From assembly GCA_027382625.1 (NCBI GenBank), contig JAJKFJ010022164.1, positions 1-64,000 on the forward strand: DNA of 64,000 bases, in the 5' to 3' direction. Position numbers and translations under genes: made by a program. Below the pieces are notes generated by a model, which made no database searches, was not told the origin of the DNA, and was given only the letters and a program-made list of their open reading frames with translations. This DNA comes from Tetmemena sp. SeJ-2015 (Eukaryota > Ciliophora > Spirotrichea > Sporadotrichida > Oxytrichidae). This document shows positions 58,376 to 64,000 of the stretch, piece by piece (within the stretch, counting starts at the first letter, position 1; each line of letters opens with the position of its first letter).

Positions 58376-59739
58376 TTTTTTTAAAAAAAGGTTGAGAAAT
58401 GATCCTATAAATATGAAAATTTTGAGTTATAAAATTCCTAAATATTTGGTTGACTTTCTTTCTTAATAACTGGCGACATTTTATTTTGATTTTATAGATG
58501 AAATTAAATAGCCTATATATTTTCTGCATGTTTTGTCTTAAATAATAAATTAACTGAAAGCCGAGACTTCATTCTCGAAAACAAACTCGATTTTTTGTGC
58601 AATTAAATAATTATTTACAATAATATGTGCACCACTTATGATTTCTAATTGCCCTTTAGAGAGCATAAAATAAAAAGAAAGCATGGTGTCTTGCTTCTGC
58701 GACTGTTATCTTCTTCCAGTTCACGCAATAGCTCATTGTTTGAAATAGAGGACGCTAAACTATCCTTATCAAAAAAATAAATGCTTAAAGTATTTATCTT
58801 GATTGATATTTTATTTTTCTTTGGGTGCCGAGCTGGGAGAGTTCGAGTTGTTCCTAAATTCTTAAATTATCTTATAGTATTTAAAAAATTAAATGAAAAG
58901 CATTATTTATTCTTAAAAATTTAGATTTAACATAGAATCCTTTTTGTGTATATTTTGATTATTCTCATAAACAAAGATTATTTTGGCGTTTGATATATAA
59001 ATATCTTTTTCTTACTTTTAATATTTATCCAATTTAGATAATATTGATATAATACACAATTTCACTATAATATTTGCATTTTTAATTTAGAGTATTAAAT
59101 GATTAAAATCTAAGGCATAGTTGATTCTCTCATTTTATTCATGAACAAAAGAACCTTGCATTTTTGCCTAAAAATAAGAAATATGGCTCTTAGAAGTTCA
59201 CCATGCTTTATACTGGGGAGACTAGCAAACTGGGCAACCCACTATTAAATAATAAATATTCCTGAGCTTATTGTATGCTGACTTTCTTTACAATCTAACT
59301 TAGGGAGGTTGGAATTTATTAATCGTAATCTTTTCTGACTTCGTATTATTGCTCTCATTAATATAAACAATTAATTACACCTACTCTAGTACTTTTTCAA
59401 ACCAAGAGGCTAGTCCTCGATATTTTAAATAGAGAGCTTCTCTAGTAAATATAAAAAAACTACGTTATAATCTATGGAACAAAAATAAATTTCAATGAGT
59501 AGCCTAAAAATTTAAGTAAATTTAGAAATTATCTCACTAAAAATAAATTAAGTAAGTTAGAATTAAGGTTTGAGATCTGAAGTTTCTCAAAACACTATTT
59601 GAAAGAATGATTTATATCTAGTGCAAATTAAATAACGAGTATAGCTTTTTTAAAAAAAAAGAATTTATTTAATAAAATATTATCTGAAAAAAGTATTTTT
59701 AAATTCAAAATGAAAATATTGAATCATAATTTAGAGTGC
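57257..59739. other. 2.5-kb AT-rich non-coding region
   Basis: Dominated by A/T runs, with no frame of coding character on either strand. Contains CCCCAA-type telomere-like fragments (about 57350) and a tetranucleotide tract. Most likely germline-limited DNA between MDS sets. Confidence 0.5.
58322..58373 (+). repeat. (GATA)n microsatellite
   Basis: About a dozen tandem GATA units (TAGATAGATAGATAG...), with one GCTA interruption near the left end, in the AT-rich region. Confidence 0.95.
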
Positions 59740-60663
59740 CGCTTCTAGAGCTTATTTATCTTATTGAAACCAAGGATGGTTGAGTGCCTGTTCACAATTG
59801 AGTCTCTTAGATGGCTTGGGTTCAAGTAATTTCATCATTAAGTCTTGACCCTGGGGAGATATAGACTGTATTCTCTTCCGCACATGGCTCAAGTTACACT
59901 CTTAGTTGAGCCAGAAGAGATCCGAGGCATTGTTGCACGAGAAAAGGTACTCGCCAGCCACTATATTATAAAAAACCGACCCCAGACTAAAGATATCGGC
60001 CTTCAAGTCGTACCCCTCCCCACTAAATACTTCCGGTGCTATATAAACATCCATATTTCACTATTCATCATCATTTAATAAAGTTTATTAGATTATGTAG
60101 GCGTGCCGCATTTATGATAGAGCTTTTATCCTTCGGGGATGAGTCTCGCTAGACCGAAGTCAGCTATTCTTATCTCAAAATTAAATTCGTCGTCAGAGTT
60201 GAGTAGTATGTTCTCTGGTTTGAGGTCTCGGTGTATAATATTTTGAGAGTGAATGAAATCAACTGAAAGCAATAATTACTCCATGAGCGTCTATATATCA
60301 TTTTCCGTGATTTTTCTTTTGGCTTTTAGCATTTCTAGAATATTTCCCCCCTTCTCGTACTCTAGTAGCAGATAAACTTTTCGATCGCTTTCAATCACTT
60401 TGTAGAGTTAAAGTGCATTTTGAGAACATAAATTATTTTGACAAGCTCTTAGCGATCTTAAATAAGATTAGACCAAAAATATGCTTTATTTTTGTATATA
60501 ATGATCTGTGGACTTTAATTTCATCGGCTAGTAGTTTTCTCAATTTTTTATCTTCAAGGTACTTTATTTTATCAAAGACTTTGAGTGCATAGTATTAGCA
60601 GTTATTAGCTCTCAAAGATGTATTTTGGGCGTGGCCATCTGATTAATATTCCCCATTTATCAT
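59740..60663 (-). CDS. Serine/threonine protein kinase (CaMK-like), with two IESs
   Basis: Start ATG at 60663 ([20 protein letters not shown]). [20 protein letters not shown] carries the VAIK lysine; [17 protein letters not shown], then [19 protein letters not shown] (catalytic loop), [10 protein letters not shown] and [20 protein letters not shown] after IES removal, [20 protein letters not shown], and [15 protein letters not shown]. All late kinase subdomains are intact. The glycine-rich loop is not recognisable, and this start gives a short N-lobe, so an upstream MDS may be missing. The 3' limit is uncertain because the frame stays open beyond QALEAAL. Related to the partial kinase at the right edge of the window (same HPWFQQD-x-x-A-L ending). 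Confidence 0.78.
60046..60095 (-). other. IES, 50 bp, TA pointer, in kinase activation segment
   Basis: Flanked by TA dinucleotides (60044-60045 and 60094-60095). Excision gives KCGTPTYIAPEVF; unexcised sequence destroys the activation segment. Confidence 0.7.
60459..60507 (-). other. IES, 49 bp, pointer AGATC
   Basis: Plus strand GATCT at 60454-60458 and 60503-60507. Removal joins [14 protein letters not shown] to the rest of the kinase domain in frame. Confidence 0.8.
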
Positions 60664-62850
60664 AAACTTAAATTATTGTCAAACATAATAATATAAAAAC
60701 TTAGAATTTAAGCAAATAATAATCCAAAAGTTAAGATGAAAATAACTGCTATTTGAATTATAAAAGAGGGATATTTAGTACCCTATTATGATTTTGAATC
60801 TTATTTGTTCTACTTCTAAATTTTTATGACTGTGGAGTTAGAACCTTAGCCAATTACTTATACAATCTCATAACCTTGGGGCTAGTCAACTCTAATCACA
60901 TACTTCTTCAATTAAATAAACATCCATTTCTTAAAACAAATATGATTCTCCAAAATCCTGATTAAAAATTTAGATTCTTCTTTTTCCAAATTACTTTAAA
61001 TTAAATTAGGGATGACGATTGAGAAGTTTTCTCGGGAGAGAACTATATGAGCCAAAACTTTGCACTCCTAAGAAGATTATGATTGATAATTCTGACTCTG
61101 AATAGCACCGCATCTAAATTTGTTTAAATAACAGAAATTTAAGTCAATGTACATAAGAAAATTATTGTTTACATTGTATTATAATAATCATATAGAGGGA
61201 ATAAATAACTTGGTGTGTATAATTATAATGAATGTACTCAATCTACTGAGCTTAGTTTATGTTCAAGTTTTCAGAGCGAGAGAAGTTTTACGATTTAAAA
61301 GAGGCGTCAATTGTCGATTGGGAGTTAGAATCATATTATTTCAGCAAAATGCCCTGGTTTTATAAAATTGCTAATTTGACTAGAGAGCTTCTCTAACTCC
61401 AAATGACTTAAAGATAAACAACAGATTCAATAATATTTTTGACACCCTGCAAGTCTTATACTGAGGATATTTTAGAAGTGGTTTGAAAAATTTCTGCTCT
61501 GATGCATAATTCACAAGTTATAAGCTTAAACATAAATATATAAATACTACTCTAATTCACACTCCTCTGAGTTAAAGTTTTCGTATTCTGTTCCTCATAA
61601 AAAATTATAGTTCCGTTCGCTTAGCAGAAACGGAATTCTGGTAAGTCGAGATCTGGCTACTCGAATATCATGATCTTCAAATTTAACTAGAATATATTTT
61701 TGTAGTGAGATTGATGGTGATGATTTTATTATTTGAAAGTATAGAAATATTGGTAGAGTGATGCTGAGGTAATTATACTCTATGAGATTAAATTATATAT
61801 ATATCCTATTATGTGATTCTCTTACAATAAATGCTGTTTTGCTTCTCTAACTCATCCTCAAAGAAATATTCAAATAGGATTAAGAGAAATAAAATTGATA
61901 GATAGCAAGTTAGCTTAAAATTTTCTATTTTTAAGGGAAAAGTGTAGTAGACCCCTTCATATTTTAGATGACTATATGCATGCAAATCAAATTCAAGAAG
62001 CCTAGAAAATTTAACACAAATATAATGTGAGTTAATATTGCTTAGAAAATTCTTCTTAGTGGCCTCTGAGAGTTTCTTTAAAATAATTTGCAAGACTGCT
62101 TAGTTAGATTTACAAAGAGTGATATGTTAAGTTATATTGGAGTAGCGTTCTAGTACTTGAATATTTTCGTCGCCATATATTTCTTGCAAATTAAATTAAA
62201 TATATATTAAATGATTAGAACTTTGAGACTCTATAATATAAGCAGTTATACCTTTATTTTGTGAGATTTGACTCTCATCCTAGCTTTTTTAAATGAAGTC
62301 ACTATTTATTAAATCATTTGATAGCTTTGAATTATGATGGCTCTCTTCTTATATTTCAAAATCCTTATAATAAAGTACATATATCCATAATATTGGTAAG
62401 ATAAATCCTTATAGTTTTAGAGATCAGATCTAAAGAACTAGCTGTATTTCTTGATGTCTCTTTATTAAAATAAATATAAATCTCTTTGGTTCAAAAAGGA
62501 TTTACCTTGGCTAATTATTTCTTTGAATTATAATAAGGAAATTAAATGACCTAATAAAGATTATTAATTTGTTGTAAAATATATTTTTAGATATATAAAA
62601 CTACACTAAAAATGTATTCTTGGAGATAATTTAAAATAGATATTTGAAATATAAAACATCATTCATAACTTTAATCCATTATAAAAAAGTAATCGAAAAT
62701 TTATTTATATTGAAAAAAAGAAATGAAGAAATAAAACTGCCTTTAACAAAAGAGAGAAACTTTGAGTAATTACGGAAAGAATTTGAACCAATAAGCTTTA
62801 CTTTTAAAAATTGGAAAAAAAAGTTTCTAAAGAAAAATGCAATTCTTTTC
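60664..62850. other. AT-rich region with scattered weak coding
   Basis: Mostly non-coding. A reverse-strand piece near 61560-61700 reads IFEQPDLDLPEFRF and ANGTIIFYEEQNTKT and may be a genuine MDS. Reverse frame 61809-62093 is long but very AT-rich (Phe/Leu/Ile/Lys) and not convincing. The remainder has no supported feature. Confidence 0.35.
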
Positions 62851-63300
62851 TTCAGTATTTATATTTAAAGATGAATTAGGAGTTATAATGTGCTTCTGGT
62901 TCATATTAACTAAAGGTAATTGGCCACTTTGATGTTCCTTCATTGCTGAAAAATTTCTCAACTGAGTCCTCCTTGGCTTGTTAAACTTTTATCTCTTGTT
63001 GAAATTTAAAAAGTAATAAGTTGATCAATGCTTGCTTTCTATAGGCTTCCATATCGTAAAGAGAATATAATATTTAGAACTCAAAGGACTTATCTTGAAT
63101 ACTTTTCTTGCTCCTGAAACAGATTGAGAATTTTTGCGATGAGCTTCAATCAGCTTGTAGTATTTCATAAATGCAACTTTATAATTATGAACCCAATTTA
63201 ATTGAAAAATGAAGTATATTGAATTGTCGGTGAATTCCTTTTAGAGAGGAAATATAATTTCGAGAATTCTGATTTGTCATTTCTATATTTTGATGCTTTA
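62851..63300 (-). CDS. Coding pieces of an unrecognised gene
   Basis: Reverse-strand coding-like sequence: FTDNSIYFIFQLNWVHNYKV, KYYKLIEAHRKNSQSV, then with a one-base frame change FEFQILYSLYDMEAYRKQAL, NLLLFKFQQEIKVQQAKEDS, and SNEGTSKWPITFSQYEPEAH. Composition suits a helical protein. Start and stop are not visible; flanks are AT-rich. It may be a set of MDSs of a gene extending or scrambled elsewhere. Confidence 0.4.
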
Positions 63301-63849
63301 GCTTTAAGGGGGATATAATTCTCTATCATTTTATTTTAAATTCAAAGATATTTTTGTAATCTCTCTTTATTTAATCTGCAATTAACTCACAAACAAGAAT
63401 ACAATTCATTTTTTATATTCTTACTTCACTTTATGGTTTTATATTTAATTTGGATCTATTTATGAATATTATCTTTAGCAATATTATTTAAATTGTTATT
63501 TTGTTGCAATAATTAACACTCTCTTTTGATGCTTTCTTGGTGGGAGAGTTAAATATACACAAATAAATAATCAATTTGCCATACTTTGAACTAACAAAAA
63601 ATGATCCGATGCAGAGCGGAGAATTTAAAATTTGGAGACACTGATCTATTTTGTGCGCACGACACTTGCAGATAAAAATATAAAGATTTCTCTTGTTTGA
63701 CTATCCCTAGCTAAGTGAATGAGAATTTGAGTTATGACATGCTTCCTTCAAAAATTAAGAGTTGATATTTGAGTTAACCTTTAATTGCTAGAAGTTTTAA
63801 ATGAAAGCCTAATTAATAACTATTACATTAAAAATTATTATAAAAACAG
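63301..63849. other. AT-rich spacer
   Basis: No coding frame supported. Lies between weak coding pieces and the edge kinase; should include the 3' end of the latter. Confidence 0.35.
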
Positions 63850-64000
63850 GCAATTTAGCAACTTTAGAATTAAATAGCGCTTCAAAGAGAGCTTCTTGAT
63901 CCTGCTAAAACCACGGATGGGTTAGGGCTTATTTACAATCGAACCTTCGCTTTGGATTCGCTTCAAGAAGGTTCATCATCAAGTCAGAATATTGGCATTT
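63850..64000 (-). CDS. C-terminal end of a second protein kinase (partial, runs off window)
   Basis: Reverse frame from the right edge reads YSDLMMNLLEANPKRRFDCK and QALTHPWFQQDQEALFEAL, the last kinase subdomain (XI: conserved Arg in R-R-F and the H-P-W-F helix) and tail. It closely resembles the end of the kinase at 59740-60663 ([20 protein letters not shown]), so the two are paralogues about 3.2 kb apart on the same strand. The catalytic part lies outside the window. Confidence 0.75.

Noticed and set aside
57257..59739. Hidden gene in the long AT-rich region
   Set aside because: No frame with coding composition on either strand; only a microsatellite and A/T runs.
61809..62093. 94-codon reverse open frame
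   Set aside because: Very AT-rich Phe/Ile/Leu/Lys composition in non-coding surroundings and no TAA/TAG-as-Gln codon support; chance frame.

Overview
The window reads as germline (micronuclear) DNA of a spirotrichous, Oxytricha/Stylonychia-like ciliate. Three observations support this. (1) The code is ciliate: TAA and TAG lie inside conserved domains where glutamine is expected (the second codon of the polo kinase; the CCHC zinc knuckle of the SR protein), and real genes end in TGA. (2) Many genes are broken by short AT-rich inserts flanked by direct repeats of 2-11 bp. Removing the insert with one repeat copy restores a conserved frame, which is the MDS/IES/pointer arrangement of programmed DNA elimination. 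(3) Two genes are scrambled: their coding pieces are out of order and must be re-sorted. Species was assigned by pattern only, with no database search.

Layout. 1-7830: tail of an upstream gene, then two tandem paralogues of a secreted glycoside hydrolase family 1 protein (A, 161-3552; B, 3672-7829). Each is split into a main cluster and a downstream cluster of interleaved MDSs. 7984-17351: an unrecognised membrane protein; a reverse-strand SR splicing factor with three introns; a Tim44/mL45-like protein; a low-complexity protein with RPS motifs; a RING/TRAF zinc-finger protein; a four-helix membrane protein. 17529-24187: a tectonin propeller protein, a divergent short-chain dehydrogenase, an MGN-starting protein, a polo-like kinase and an orphan C-terminal piece. 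24188-25265: non-coding, with a G+C-rich island. 25266-38998: a second RING/TRAF protein, a CCDC103-like dynein-assembly factor, several unrecognised proteins and a coiled-coil protein with a degenerate Ras-like P-loop domain. 39022-42037: a DZIP1-like ciliary zinc-finger gene. 42127-42939: a foldback transposable element with G-tract ends and a perfect 8-bp target duplication. 43048-57256: FRAG1/PGAP2-like and EamA membrane proteins, an ELAPOR-like receptor, a highly expressed helical protein, ESS2, and two unrecognised proteins. 57257-64000: mostly AT-rich non-coding DNA with a (GATA)n tract, a kinase gene, weak coding pieces and the tail of a second kinase.

Neighbouring genes show no common pathway and lie on both strands, as expected if each MDS set becomes its own macronuclear nanochromosome. 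Two genes (CCDC103-like, DZIP1-like) point to motile cilia. The most interesting content is the rearrangement architecture: the interleaved GH1 genes, an MDS with only one private base, and the unrecognised foldback element. MDS boundaries rest on reading-frame restoration and repeats seen by eye. Exact ends of many genes, particularly 5' ends, remain uncertain.
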